A stretch of 64,000 nt of DNA from contig NZ_LN849007.1 in assembly GCF_001243045.1 (NCBI RefSeq), positions 1,516,989 to 1,580,988 on the forward strand, written 5' to 3'. Shown here piece by piece: positions 55,455 to 64,000 of the stretch. Under the pieces are notes generated by a model. That model searched no databases. It was not told the origin of the DNA and worked only from the letters and a program-made list of their open reading frames with translations. The DNA is from Clostridium niameyense (GTDB lineage Bacteria > Bacillota > Clostridia > Clostridiales > Clostridiaceae). Both the position numbers and the translations under genes were made by a program. Every line of letters starts with the position of its first letter. Within the stretch, counting starts at the first letter, position 1.

Positions 55455-55480
55455 GATAGATCTGCATTTACAGATCTATC
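55455..55480 (-). terminator. Terminator overlapping the DUF4153 stop codon
   Basis: A perfect 10-bp stem (GATAGATCTG/CAGATCTATC) with T-rich downstream sequence, covering the end of the gene at 55476. Confidence 0.6.
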
Positions 55481-57218
55481 TTTTAATCTTTACTAACATA
55501 TAAAATTGAAGATTCTTATCTCTTATATTATTAGTAGAATAATCTTTTCTTGCTGATACATTATTAAATACAAACTTAATCTTAATTTTATTATTTTCTT
55601 CAACAAAAATCATATCTTCTGAAGAAATAATATCATTCTTTATACTAGACCCATACTTTTTAATAAGTTCATCTAAGAAAACTGTTAAGTCCTTTTTATA
55701 CATTTCTTTTTCTTTAAGTCTTACTATAAGTATACTAGATTTCTCATCATAAATTACTTTTATATCATTATTGGTTATAGCATTTTCCTCATAGTAATTT
55801 GTAAAATCAAATAAATAATCATATCCATTAATATTAATACTCTTATCAGAAGGATTTTTTACAAAATGAATAAATTCTTCTTGATAATTTAAAATCTCCT
55901 CATAGTTAAATCCAAATATATTTTTCATATCTTTAATTTTAAAATTCTTAGGAACATATTTAATATCCTGTATATTGTGATTATTGTTAAAATATCCAAC
56001 TATACTTATTATTTCTGATTTATCTTTTTTGGATATTGTAGTAGGTGCTTTTTTTATTTTTTCATTTTGTAACATATTATTTTTTACAAGTACTTTTTTT
56101 AGTCTATTATTTTGACTATATTTTGAAATAGAATAACTACTTAAAGGTCCCACTACAGATACTATAATAATTATAAATAAAACTATAGTAAGATTTAAAT
56201 TCTTAACATGCTTAGAAAAAATATAATAAAGCATTACTCCTAGTACCCATATTCCTAAAATAATTACATAGTATCTATTCTCAGTTATTCCATAAGCTTT
56301 TACTCTTATACCCATAGAAGCAAACATTGTCATCATTATAGGCACTATTATTATAGGCATATATATCATAAATTTCCTTATCCAGTTTACACCATTTTTA
56401 ATAGGGGTTACAAAAAACAATACACCTACCACTAAAATAGAATACCATAAAACCAAGTGGGAAACTAACCCAGTGGGCCATTGTCTAGTAATTATTATTT
56501 TTCCGAAATATATATATAATATAATTGTGTATATAAATATTAAAGGGATTATAATATATAAAATCAAGATTTTTAAACCCCTTGGATAATCTTCTTCCTT
56601 AAACTTCTCATTAATAAAAGGTATATTAGATAAAAAATAACAAGGAAAAAACATTAACCATACAACACTTAAAGTATCATAATATATTGATGCCCTAATA
56701 TTCACCCCTAAAAGTTTATTTATCGTAAATAAACTAAGTGCTAACCCTATAAATAAGACAACTGAATAAATAGCTGTAGCAAATAAACTTGTAAATACCC
56801 TTATAATATACATTTCAAATTGTTTTTCTCTTTTAATATAAGGTATAAATAAAAATCCAATATAAAAAGCCACACTTAATCCAACATATCTAGTAATAGA
56901 CGTAAAATTTAGTTTTTGTAAGAAAAAATAATAATAAAATATCAAAAATACAGCTTCTATAAAATAATATACAGCCTCTTTATATTTATTTTTTTCATTA
57001 TATCTTTCAAAAAAAACTTTGATGCAAAGAGAAAACGGAATAGCTAAGGCAAAAATTAATATTATTCTATTTAGATTATATGGACTTTTTAATATTAATT
57101 CATTCTTTATTATGACCATAATTCCTACAATAATAGATACTATCATAGGTACAGGAAATCTTTTAAATCCTCTTTTAATTACTTTGTTTATATTATTAAA
57201 TGTATCTTTAAGTTTCAT
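55476..57218 (-). CDS. DUF4153 family polytopic membrane protein
   Basis: 580 residues. About ten helices in the first 370 residues, then a ~200-residue soluble domain (KAPTTISKKDKSEIISIVGY onward). FPCYFLSNIPFINEKFKEED in the middle of the membrane region and the ILYIYFGKIIITRQWPTGLV loop fit DUF4153, whose function is unknown. AAAGGGTGATG precedes the ATG. It is a single-gene unit between the potassium system and the GltD-like gene. Confidence 0.75.
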   Translation of the reverse strand: MKLKDTFNNINKVIKRGFKRFPVPMIVSIIVGIMVIIKNELILKSPYNLNRIILIFALAIPFSLCIKVFFERYNEKNKYKEAVYYFIEAVFLIFYYYFFLQKLNFTSITRYVGLSVAFYIGFLFIPYIKREKQFEMYIIRVFTSLFATAIYSVVLFIGLALSLFTINKLLGVNIRASIYYDTLSVVWLMFFPCYFLSNIPFINEKFKEEDYPRGLKILILYIIIPLIFIYTIILYIYFGKIIITRQWPTGLVSHLVLWYSILVVGVLFFVTPIKNGVNWIRKFMIYMPIIIVPIMMTMFASMGIRVKAYGITENRYYVIILGIWVLGVMLYYIFSKHVKNLNLTIVLFIIIIVSVVGPLSSYSISKYSQNNRLKKVLVKNNMLQNEKIKKAPTTISKKDKSEIISIVGYFNNNHNIQDIKYVPKNFKIKDMKNIFGFNYEEILNYQEEFIHFVKNPSDKSININGYDYLFDFTNYYEENAITNNDIKVIYDEKSSILIVRLKEKEMYKKDLTVFLDELIKKYGSSIKNDIISSEDMIFVEENNKIKIKFVFNNVSARKDYSTNNIRDKNLQFYMLVKIKR

Positions 57219-57244
57219 ACTTCATCACCCTTTATAAAAAATAT

Positions 57245-57292
57245 TTAGCCTATATTTTTATAATAACAATAATACAAAAAAATATAGGCTAA
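57245..57292 (-). terminator. Terminator after the GltD-like gene
   Basis: A perfect 15-bp stem (TTAGCCTATATTTTT and complement) with an A-rich loop, 19 bases after the stop. Confidence 0.7.
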
Positions 57293-57310
57293 TTTTTGCT
57301 TATCTATTAT

Positions 57311-58558
57311 TTATTTTAAAGATTTACAATATTCATCTATACTATTTGCAACAATCTTAGCATTATATACCGCCTCTACTACAGTTTTAGCACCTGTAAC
57401 AACATCCCCTGAAGCAAATACTCCAGTAAGAGTTGTATGACCTTTTTCATCTGTTACCAATAATCCATGTTCATTGATTTTAATATTTTTAGTGCTAGAA
57501 ACTATATTACTCTTAGGTGCTTGACTAACAGCAATTATAACAGAATCACATTTAAATATTTCTTCTGTTCCTTCAATATTTTTAGTTCCTACCCTTCCAT
57601 TTTCATATATAATTTTCTCTGTTGATATAATCTTTATTCCTTCATCTACTATTTCCACAGGAGCTTTTAATATATTAAATTTTACTCCTTCTTTTTTTGC
57701 TTCCTCTATTTCTGCTTTAGTTGCTTTCATTTCCTCAAAGCCTTTTCTATATAAAATATGTACTTCTGCTCCGTTTCTATTAGCAGTTCTTGCAGCATCC
57801 ATAGCTACATTACCAGCCCCTATTACTGCTACCTTTTTACCCACATTAAAAGAACTAGGTGACTTTAAATAATCTATAGCATAATTAACATGCCCCAAAG
57901 TTTCGCCCTTTATGTTTAAAGGTTTTGGATTCCATACACCAGTACCAATAAAAATAGCCTTATATCCATCTCTAAACATATTATCTAAAGTAATTACTGG
58001 TCCTACTAACGAGTTATATCTAATTTTAACATTTAACTCTAATAATCTCTTTTCTATAGTATCTAATATACCTTTATCTAACCTAAAGTTAGGTATACCA
58101 AATCTTAATACTCCACCTAACTTAGAATGTTTTTCAAATATAGTAACTGAATATCCTTTTTTAGCTAATATAAATGCTAATGTAATTCCCGCTGGACCAG
58201 AACCTATAATAGATATTTTATCTTTTAAATTTACTTCTTGTTTAAAATTTACATTTTCTATAAATTTTCTAGATACGTAATACTCTATAGATGCAAAATC
58301 CACAGGCTCCCCTTTAATTCCCTTAATACAATTTCCCCTACATTGTGATTCATGAGGACAAATTACTGAACATACTACAGACAATGGATTATTTTCAAAT
58401 AATATCTCCCCTGCTTCTTTTATCTTATCTTCCTTAAATAATCCTATGATTCTTGGTATATCTGTATTTATAGGACAATGCTCTTTACATCTAGCATTTT
58501 TACACCTTAAGCATCTTCCACTTTCCTGTAATAATTCATCTACTGTTAGTTTACTCAT
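57311..58558 (-). CDS. GltD/NfnB-like NAD(P)-dependent FAD oxidoreductase
   Basis: 415 residues. The N-terminal iron-sulfur domain has CLRCKNARCKEHCP and CSVICPHESQCRGNC, eight or so cysteines for two [4Fe-4S] clusters. Two dinucleotide-binding folds follow: ISIIGSGPAGITLAFILAKK (FAD) and KVAVIGAGNVAMDAARTANR (NAD(P)H), then GVFASGDVVTGAKTVVEAV. This is the glutamate synthase small-subunit module. No large-subunit (gltB) or nfnA gene is adjacent, so it may act as a free electron-transfer enzyme. GGAGG precedes the ATG. Confidence 0.85.
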   Translation of the reverse strand: MSKLTVDELLQESGRCLRCKNARCKEHCPINTDIPRIIGLFKEDKIKEAGEILFENNPLSVVCSVICPHESQCRGNCIKGIKGEPVDFASIEYYVSRKFIENVNFKQEVNLKDKISIIGSGPAGITLAFILAKKGYSVTIFEKHSKLGGVLRFGIPNFRLDKGILDTIEKRLLELNVKIRYNSLVGPVITLDNMFRDGYKAIFIGTGVWNPKPLNIKGETLGHVNYAIDYLKSPSSFNVGKKVAVIGAGNVAMDAARTANRNGAEVHILYRKGFEEMKATKAEIEEAKKEGVKFNILKAPVEIVDEGIKIISTEKIIYENGRVGTKNIEGTEEIFKCDSVIIAVSQAPKSNIVSSTKNIKINEHGLLVTDEKGHTTLTGVFASGDVVTGAKTVVEAVYNAKIVANSIDEYCKSLK

Positions 58559-58657
58559 GAATAAGCCTCCTATTAAAAATAAAATTATAAAATTTATGAT
58601 ATTTTCTCCCTAGAATATATTTTGCCATAAATCATCATTTTAATCTACTTAAATTTA

Positions 58658-59380
58658 TTAATAAATATTATTCATAGCTTTAATTAAAATATCTACATTA
58701 ATCGCTTTATTCATTTCTTTTTTTAAACTCTTTATATCTAATTTTTCTTCATTTATAAAATTCACTACTGCTAGTATTTGTATATCTATGAGCTTTTTTA
58801 TCATATTTATATTATCATTACAAGCTAAAGAATTTTCATAACCATTAATTATTATACCTTTAACTTTTATTCCCAGACTTTTAATATATTTTATAGTAAG
58901 TATAGTATGATTTATAGTTCCAACACCAGCCCTAGCTACAACTATTACATCCATATTTAGATCTTTTATTAAATCCTCTAAAAGATAAACTCCATGTTCA
59001 TTATCTATTAAAGGACATATTATGCCTCCACTACCCTCAGCTATAATATAATCATACTTTTTCTTTAAATAATTATATTTTTCTTTAACTTTTTCTATGT
59101 TTATGGGGTTATTTTCTATATTTCCTGCTAAATGTGGAGATACAGCCGTTTCATACATATAAGGAGTAATATTTTCAAGACTTTCCTGTAATTCACTTAC
59201 CTCCCTTACAAAACTAGCATCGCAAATGATTTTATCTTTACTTTTAGAATATCCACTTAATGCAGCTTTAAAATATGTAGCATTATATCCTCTACTTCTT
59301 AATAAATACATTAATCCTGCAGTTACAACAGTTTTTCCTACTTCTGTATCTGTTCCTGTTATAAATATTCCCTTAGTCAT
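58658..59380 (-). CDS. bioD: Dethiobiotin synthetase
   Basis: 240 residues. P-loop [20 protein letters not shown], then [13 protein letters not shown] and [20 protein letters not shown] are the BioD landmarks. The enzyme carboxylates 7,8-diaminopelargonate to dethiobiotin using ATP. It overlaps the bioB stop by eight bases, with GGAAG upstream inside bioB, so translation is coupled. No bioA, bioF or bioC is visible, so the precursor comes from genes elsewhere or uptake. Confidence 0.93.
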   Translation of the reverse strand: MTKGIFITGTDTEVGKTVVTAGLMYLLRSRGYNATYFKAALSGYSKSKDKIICDASFVREVSELQESLENITPYMYETAVSPHLAGNIENNPINIEKVKEKYNYLKKKYDYIIAEGSGGIICPLIDNEHGVYLLEDLIKDLNMDVIVVARAGVGTINHTILTIKYIKSLGIKVKGIIINGYENSLACNDNINMIKKLIDIQILAVVNFINEEKLDIKSLKKEMNKAINVDILIKAMNNIY

Positions 59381-60350
59381 TATTTTTAACTTCCAGACCT
59401 AAATTATTAATCATATTTATATCATCTTTAATTTTATTTCCTGAAGTAGTTAAATAATTTCCTGATATAGTGGCACTAACTCCAACCTTAAAACAGCTCT
59501 CACCAAAGTTTTCTATAAGATTTCTTCCTCCTGCTAGTCGAATATCAGCTTTAGGATTTATAAATCTAAAAATAGCCATGGTTTTAAGTATTTCTTTCTG
59601 AGTTAAGGGTTTAGCCTCTTGAAGTGGTGTTCCTTTAATGGGATTTAGAACATTTATGGGTATAGATTTAATATTTAAACTGTTAAGTTCAAAAGCTAAA
59701 TCTATTCTATCTTTCATACTCTCTCCTAAACCAATAATTCCGCCACAACAGACTTTTAATCCTGCCCTCTGAGCATTTTTTATGGTATTTATTCTTTCGT
59801 CATAAGAATGGGTTGTACATATTTTTTTATAATAATTTCTGTTAGTTTCTAAATTATGATGATAAGTACTTACTCCTACTTTTTTTAAACTCACTAATTG
59901 TTCATAAGTTAAAATTCCTAAAGACGCACATAAATCTATATTAACTTTTTCCCTCAATGTTTTATATATTCTTACAATTTCATAAAATTCTTTTCCCAAA
60001 AGGCCTCTTCCACTAGTTACTAAAGAAAATTTATTTATGCCTTCCTTTTCATTTTCTAAAGCTAACTTAATAGCCTCATCTTTATCAACAATTCCATGAA
60101 CTTTCACATCAGTATTATACCTTATAGATTGAGCACAAAATTTACAATCCTCACTGCATCTTCCTGATTTTGCATTCATTATAGAACATAAATCAACTTT
60201 GTTTCCCATAAATTTTTCTCTTATTCTATTAGCTCCATGAAATAATTTTTGTAAATCTTCTTCATTTAAATTATCCAAATAAATAGCTTGATCTTTAGTA
60301 ATAATTTTATTTTCATAAATTTTATTTTCTAGATCTTTTATTATACTCAA
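59373..60350 (-). CDS. bioB: Biotin synthase
   Basis: 325 residues from TTG at 60350, which has AGGGGT seven bases upstream; a GTG three codons earlier overlaps that site. Radical SAM motif [11 protein letters not shown] supplies the [4Fe-4S] ligands, preceded by [10 protein letters not shown]. Further family blocks are [48 protein letters not shown] and [11 protein letters not shown] with the Arg ligand of the [2Fe-2S] cluster. It inserts sulfur into dethiobiotin. Middle gene of bioY-bioB-bioD. Confidence 0.95.
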   Translation of the reverse strand: MSIIKDLENKIYENKIITKDQAIYLDNLNEEDLQKLFHGANRIREKFMGNKVDLCSIMNAKSGRCSEDCKFCAQSIRYNTDVKVHGIVDKDEAIKLALENEKEGINKFSLVTSGRGLLGKEFYEIVRIYKTLREKVNIDLCASLGILTYEQLVSLKKVGVSTYHHNLETNRNYYKKICTTHSYDERINTIKNAQRAGLKVCCGGIIGLGESMKDRIDLAFELNSLNIKSIPINVLNPIKGTPLQEAKPLTQKEILKTMAIFRFINPKADIRLAGGRNLIENFGESCFKVGVSATISGNYLTTSGNKIKDDINMINNLGLEVKNND

Positions 60351-60499
60351 ATTTCCCACCCCTATATAATTGAATGTTATATTTTTATAAGAGTCTTTTA
60401 TAAAATACTACACTATATTTTATATATCTTAATTAAATAGATTATTGTCTAATTAATATTAAATTAAAATATTATATTGTTAAATCACAATTTTTACTA

Positions 60500-61069
60500 T
60501 TAATTAGCTATAGTTTTATTAGTATTAAAACCAATTTTTTCAAGTACGGGATATACCCTTGCTGCAACTATAGACGTTATTAGTGTTAAAACTAAATCTT
60601 CTGGAAATCCTAAAATAAACCCATAATAAATTATCCACTTTATATTTTTGACCTGAGAAGAAAATACATTATAGATAAGATACATATGTATAAGACCTAG
60701 AACATCCACAATTATCAACCCTAAGAATACAATTAAAAATATCTTTATCACTATAATCTTTTTTACTCTTTCTGTAATTTTTCCCATGAAATAAGCTGCT
60801 ACTATAAATCCTATTAAAAATCCAAAAGTAGGTTTAAATATGTATGAAAATCCACCACCCTCAGTGAATATAGGTATTCCTATTAGTCCTGTAATTACAT
60901 ATACTAATTGAGATAAAGCTCCCATTCTTCCTCCTAAAAGTATAGCGGATAATGCACAAAACATAAATTGCAAAGTAAAAGGTACATAAGGTATAGGAAT
61001 TTTAATAAAAGCTCCTATAGCTGTTAATGCTGCAAATAAAGATACTAAAATTACATTTTTAACTTTCAA
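60500..61069 (-). CDS. bioY: Biotin ECF transporter S component BioY
   Basis: 189 residues from TTG, with AGGAGG eight bases upstream. Six helices. FAALTAIGAFIKIPIPYVPF, TLQFMFCALSAILLGGRMGA and LGFPEDLVLTLITSIVAARV match BioY, the biotin-binding S component. It works with a shared ECF module or alone. It leads the bioY-bioB-bioD transcript, under a BirA-type operator. The 149-base gap to bioB is AT-rich and could hold a second promoter. Confidence 0.92.
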   Translation of the reverse strand: MKVKNVILVSLFAALTAIGAFIKIPIPYVPFTLQFMFCALSAILLGGRMGALSQLVYVITGLIGIPIFTEGGGFSYIFKPTFGFLIGFIVAAYFMGKITERVKKIIVIKIFLIVFLGLIIVDVLGLIHMYLIYNVFSSQVKNIKWIIYYGFILGFPEDLVLTLITSIVAARVYPVLEKIGFNTNKTIAN

Positions 61070-61107
61070 TATTAATTCCTCCTAATTTTTCATTTGATTT
61101 TTATTCT

Positions 61108-61136
61108 ATAATACACTAATAAATTTACTTTGTAAA
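61108..61136 (-). promoter_or_regulatory. bioY promoter
   Basis: On the minus strand TTTACA (61131-61136), 17 bases, TATTAT (61108-61113). The -35 lies inside one half of the BirA operator. Confidence 0.65.
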
Positions 61137-61161
61137 TCAAAATATTTTATATGGTTAACAA
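61130..61161. promoter_or_regulatory. BirA operator
   Basis: TTGTAAATC - 14 bases - GGTTAACAA. The right half fits the BirA consensus; the left agrees at seven of nine positions with its complement TTGTTAACC. The spacing is that of known biotin operators, and the site overlaps the -35 of bioY, so biotin-bound BirA would block transcription. Confidence 0.75.
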
Positions 61162-61250
61162 TATATCTTTTTATCTTTAATAATGATTCTCCTTATTAAA
61201 GTGTATGCTATAATCAGTATATAATCTTATATTTAGTGGAGGGATTTAAT

Positions 61251-61484
61251 ATGAAAGACAGAAAAACAGATGAAATCATTGAATCATCAAATGATATAGA
61301 AGATAACGATCCTGAAGATATAGATAACAGTGATAACTTAGCCATTGGCATCTGCCTAGGGATGTGTATAGGGGGATCCTTAGGTTATGTTCTTTTTAAA
61401 AACTTTTCAATAGGAATGTGTATAGGACTGAGTATTGGAATTGCTATTGGTACTACTCTTGATAGTAGTAAAAAGAAGAACTAA
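61251..61484 (+). CDS. Small glycine-zipper membrane protein
   Basis: 77 residues from the ATG at 61251 (GGAGGG upstream; a GTG five codons earlier overlaps it). An acidic N-terminal half (IESSNDIEDNDPEDIDNSD) precedes two glycine-spaced hydrophobic helices, AIGICLGMCIGGSLGYVLF and IGMCIGLSIGIAIGTTL, with GxxxG-like spacing and repeated CIG(L/G). Such glycine zippers pack in membranes. Function unknown. Confidence 0.6.
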   Translation: MKDRKTDEIIESSNDIEDNDPEDIDNSDNLAIGICLGMCIGGSLGYVLFKNFSIGMCIGLSIGIAIGTTLDSSKKKN

Positions 61485-61540
61485 ATATACAATTTAATTT
61501 TTAAATATGTTAGGAATATTATTAAATTTTCAATATAACT

Positions 61541-61579
61541 AAAAGAGTTTTCTCCTAATTATTTAAAGAAAACTCTTTT
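61541..61579. terminator. Bidirectional terminator between convergent genes
   Basis: A perfect 13-bp stem (AAAAGAGTTTTCT and complement) with T-runs on both strands. Confidence 0.75.
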
Positions 61580-61597
61580 TATAATTTATTTAAAATT

Positions 61598-62713
61598 TTA
61601 TTCTTCATCTACTCCTATAAGTCCTACTGCTAAAGTAGTTATAGGTATAGTAAATGCAAGTCCTATGCTACCACATAAAGCTTGTAGTACTTCTGCTGCC
61701 ATGACATCTTGATTTAACATTCTTGCAAAAGGCAAATTATATGAAGATATAAACATTAAAGTGTACATAGCCCCTCCTGCATAAGCTAATATTAAAGTAT
61801 TAGCCATGGTTCCCATAATATCCCTTCCAACATTCATACCAGCCTTCATTAATTGGGACTTAGTCATATTAGGATTATTTATTTTAATCTCTTTCATAGA
61901 AGATGATATTGACATACTTATATCCATTACAGCTCCTAGTGCGCCCATAAGTATTCCCGCAAACAATAGACCTTTAAAATTAAATTTAGGATTTTGAGTT
62001 ATATATATAAGCATCTCTGCCTGTTCATCACCAAAACCTATAATTTGAAGAACATAGCTACTGAAAAGTGCTATTCCCCCCGCTATCATAACCCCACCTA
62101 AAGTGCCTATAATAGCTGCTAGACTCTTTTTATTTCTACCACTTATTATTAATAAGTTTAAAATACTTACACCTATACATATTACTATAGAAGAAAATAT
62201 AGGACTAAAGCCTTTCATTATTAAAGGTATAAGTACTTTTAAAACTGCATAGCCTGTTATTAAAAGTGCTAAAATTGATCTAACTCCTTGCATTCCTCCC
62301 ATTATAGCTAAAAGTGATAAAAATAAAAGGATTATAATAGTTAAATATTTATATCTAACTATTTCATATATATAAGCCTTTTTTATGTTATTTTTATTAT
62401 CCTTATCTATATTAACTAGAACTTCATTACCTTTATGTGCAGAAGTTTGATGATAAGTCTTATCATTGATCAAGTTATCCATAACAAGGATTTTATTTTT
62501 AAAATCTCCATTTAGTATTTTAACTTTTACTTTATTCCTAGACATTTGAACTGACTTATTTTCATTTCCTACTTCCTCTATTATTTTTCCATGAATTACA
62601 TCTTGCCTTATATACCTTCCTGGAATAAGCATAAAAATAATAACTAATATGGTTAATATAATAATTTTAATGTCTGATTTGCTCAGTTCCTTTATTTTGT
62701 TTGTTATTTTCAT
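61598..62713 (-). CDS. YibE/F family membrane protein
   Basis: 371 residues. One N-terminal helix (~14-32), an extracellular beta-rich domain (~35-115), then eight helices. GAVMDISMSISSSMKEI and MNVGRDIMGTMANTLILAYA are the YibE/F signatures. The family is widespread in Firmicutes with no settled function; transport has been suggested. AAGGAATG precedes the ATG. It is a single-gene unit. Confidence 0.85.
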   Translation of the reverse strand: MKITNKIKELSKSDIKIIILTILVIIFMLIPGRYIRQDVIHGKIIEEVGNENKSVQMSRNKVKVKILNGDFKNKILVMDNLINDKTYHQTSAHKGNEVLVNIDKDNKNNIKKAYIYEIVRYKYLTIIILLFLSLLAIMGGMQGVRSILALLITGYAVLKVLIPLIMKGFSPIFSSIVICIGVSILNLLIISGRNKKSLAAIIGTLGGVMIAGGIALFSSYVLQIIGFGDEQAEMLIYITQNPKFNFKGLLFAGILMGALGAVMDISMSISSSMKEIKINNPNMTKSQLMKAGMNVGRDIMGTMANTLILAYAGGAMYTLMFISSYNLPFARMLNQDVMAAEVLQALCGSIGLAFTIPITTLAVGLIGVDEE

Positions 62714-62829
62714 TATATTTTCATTCCTTACCTAATATTAATATTTAATTACAAAATCCGTGTTATATTTTGGATATACTTAAGCATTGTGTATACACTA
62801 AACACTTTAGTAATATTATAACAAATATA

Positions 62830-63381
62830 TTAACACATGACATTATCATATTTATTTTTATACATATTTTGATCTGCAACACATATTAAATCACTACAAG
62901 AAAGGCATTTCTTTTCTAATTGAGCAAAGCCAACACTTAAACTTACTTCATACTTATAACTTAATGTTTGTTCCTTTAATTTATTATCCATAATATTATA
63001 TAGTACCTTAGTAATATTTAAATCCTTTCCTAAAAAAACCATTACAAATTCATCTCCACCAAATCTAAATATAAAATCTTCTTTTTTCATATTTTTCTTT
63101 ATAACTTCTCCTACTAGGGAAAGAACTTTATCCCCTTCATTATGTCCATATTTATCATTTATACATTTTAGCTTATTTACATCAATAAAACCTATAGTTA
63201 AAAAGCTATTATTTAATTTTGCAATTTTAACTTTATCTTCCAATAATTTTAAACCATATCTTCTATTAAAAACTTTAGTAAGAGAATCTATTCCAGCCCA
63301 ATATTTTATTTTTTCTATTATTTTATCCCTACTTCTCAGTTCATATATTAATTCTTCTTTATTCATTTTTTCATATTCCAT
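62830..63381 (-). CDS. Minimal GGDEF diguanylate cyclase
   Basis: 183 residues: a short N-terminal coiled-coil-like helix (~1-28) and one GGDEF domain. DSLTKVFNRRYGLKLLE, IGFIDVNKLKCINDKYGHNEG and RFGGDEFVMVF are intact, so it should make c-di-GMP from GTP. The inhibitory I-site RxxD is replaced by KxxD. It has no sensory or membrane domain, so activation must be by dimerisation or a partner. A G-rich ribosome binding site is 13 bases from the ATG, a little far. Confidence 0.88.
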   Translation of the reverse strand: MEYEKMNKEELIYELRSRDKIIEKIKYWAGIDSLTKVFNRRYGLKLLEDKVKIAKLNNSFLTIGFIDVNKLKCINDKYGHNEGDKVLSLVGEVIKKNMKKEDFIFRFGGDEFVMVFLGKDLNITKVLYNIMDNKLKEQTLSYKYEVSLSVGFAQLEKKCLSCSDLICVADQNMYKNKYDNVMC

Positions 63382-63523
63382 ATCAGATAAATTGCTCCCC
63401 CTTTTTATTAATACATATATTTTTTACATTTTATACTGGTGAAATTCTGTCCCTGTTAAAAATCTCCATGTAATGCTTTACACATTTTACATTATACCAT
63501 ATTATTCCATTAATCGATAATAA

Positions 63524-63548
63524 AAAAGAAGCTACAGTTGCTTCTTTT
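63524..63548 (-). terminator. Terminator after the DUF1284 gene
   Basis: A 9-bp stem (AAAAGAAGC/GCTTCTTTT, 7-base loop), T-rich on the minus strand, 15 bases after the stop. Confidence 0.65.
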
Positions 63549-63563
63549 AACTAAAATATTTAT

Positions 63564-63968
63564 TTATAATTTACATGCATCATTAAACCAAAGGCACACA
63601 TTATGCCAAGAACATTTACCACATATATATTTACATTTTATATTATTTTTAAGTCTTTCATTTACCTTAGAAAATACTTCTGTTCCCACTGATTCTAAAA
63701 TTTTTCCTTCCTTTAATTTAAGTTCATCCATAACTTTTTTGTCCATAATATTTACATCTTCACAAACACATTTATGGTTTCGATTATTAGGACATTTTTT
63801 ACATATATCATCGCAAGAAATTACTATCTGTAAATAAACTTTATTATCCTTTAAATTTATAGAATCTATAATATCTCTCATATTTTTAGTAAATTCATCA
63901 CTATATCCATAACCTTGAAACCCTTGTATACATAATAAATGATGTGGTCTTACAAATACTTTTTTCAT
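63564..63968 (-). CDS. DUF1284 family cysteine-rich protein
   Basis: 134 residues. VRPHHLLCIQGFQGYGYSDE at the N-terminus is the DUF1284 signature. Ten or so cysteines follow in clusters (CDDICKKCPNN, KCVCED, CKYICGKCSWHNVC), suggesting an iron-sulfur or zinc centre. The family is common in anaerobes; its function is unproven. GGGG lies upstream of the ATG; the promoter is outside or at the window edge. Confidence 0.87.
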   Translation of the reverse strand: MKKVFVRPHHLLCIQGFQGYGYSDEFTKNMRDIIDSINLKDNKVYLQIVISCDDICKKCPNNRNHKCVCEDVNIMDKKVMDELKLKEGKILESVGTEVFSKVNERLKNNIKCKYICGKCSWHNVCLWFNDACKL

Positions 63969-64000
63969 TGTTTTCTACCCCATTTTTAATTTTCAATTTT

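Noticed and set aside
55053-55475. ydaO-type c-di-AMP riboswitch before trkA
   Set aside because: The conserved purine-rich core motifs of that class could not be found in either strand.
1-64000. tRNA, rRNA, CRISPR arrays, complete insertion sequences or prophage
   Set aside because: No cloverleaf-like gene, spaced direct-repeat array, transposase or phage structural gene was recognised in either strand.

Overview
The window is very AT-rich, with strong purine-rich ribosome binding sites, many intrinsic terminators, sporulation and exosporal-type genes (SpoVB-like flippase, DUF2922/DUF1659/YvrJ cluster) and anaerobe-type redox genes. It looks like chromosomal DNA of a Clostridium sensu stricto species, most like the C. 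botulinum group I / C. sporogenes branch. That placement is from general resemblance, not a search. No rRNA, tRNA, CRISPR array, intact insertion sequence or prophage is visible. Most genes lie on the minus strand in short operons.

Layout. 1-9 kb: the end of a SpoVB-like flippase, two small membrane proteins, a Nudix hydrolase, a YtgP/MurJ-type flippase, a RluA pseudouridine synthase, an M20 amidohydrolase, a long FtsA-like ATPase and a small unknown protein. 9-15 kb: a sodium:dicarboxylate-type symporter, a PcrA-like helicase and nicotinate phosphoribosyltransferase. 15-21.5 kb: a complete ECF-type importer (T protein, fused double ATPase, S component) followed by two secreted DUF4430 proteins, one with an intrinsic-factor-like alpha-toroid. 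Together these suggest cobalamin or corrinoid capture. A decayed cell-wall-binding repeat gene sits inside the locus, and the operon leader can form an attenuator. 21.6-31.2 kb: a D,D-carboxypeptidase, the YvrJ/DUF2922/DUF1659 trio, a cystine-type ABC importer with a PatB-like C-S lyase, DUF2804 and RsiV-like DUF3298 proteins, and a staygreen (Mg-dechelatase-like) homologue.

31.3-35.8 kb is a visibly GC-richer acquired island carrying bacitracin resistance bcrR-bcrA-bcrB-bcrD, flanked by decayed non-native sequence. The terminator after bcrR contains a perfect GACA-N7-TGTC, the known BcrR operator pattern. 35.8-49 kb: pyridoxamine kinase, a strong promoter driving an unassigned structured RNA with terminator, a SsuABC-like ABC importer, a ManNAc-type PTS operon (RpiR regulator, EIICB, NanE), an APC permease, a C_GCAxxG_C_C protein and a MacB/FtsX-type ABC pair. 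At 49.2 kb, divergent from that transporter, is a two-cistron unit encoding 24- and 16-residue peptides with excellent ribosome binding sites and a 16-bp terminator stem. It is the best candidate here for something undescribed.

49.5-64 kb: a UvrD-type helicase with a DEDDh exonuclease domain embedded in it, the TrkA/TrkH potassium system with a terminator-like leader, DUF4153, a GltD-like oxidoreductase, bioY-bioB-bioD under a recognisable BirA operator, a glycine-zipper protein, a YibE/F protein, a minimal GGDEF protein and a DUF1284 protein.
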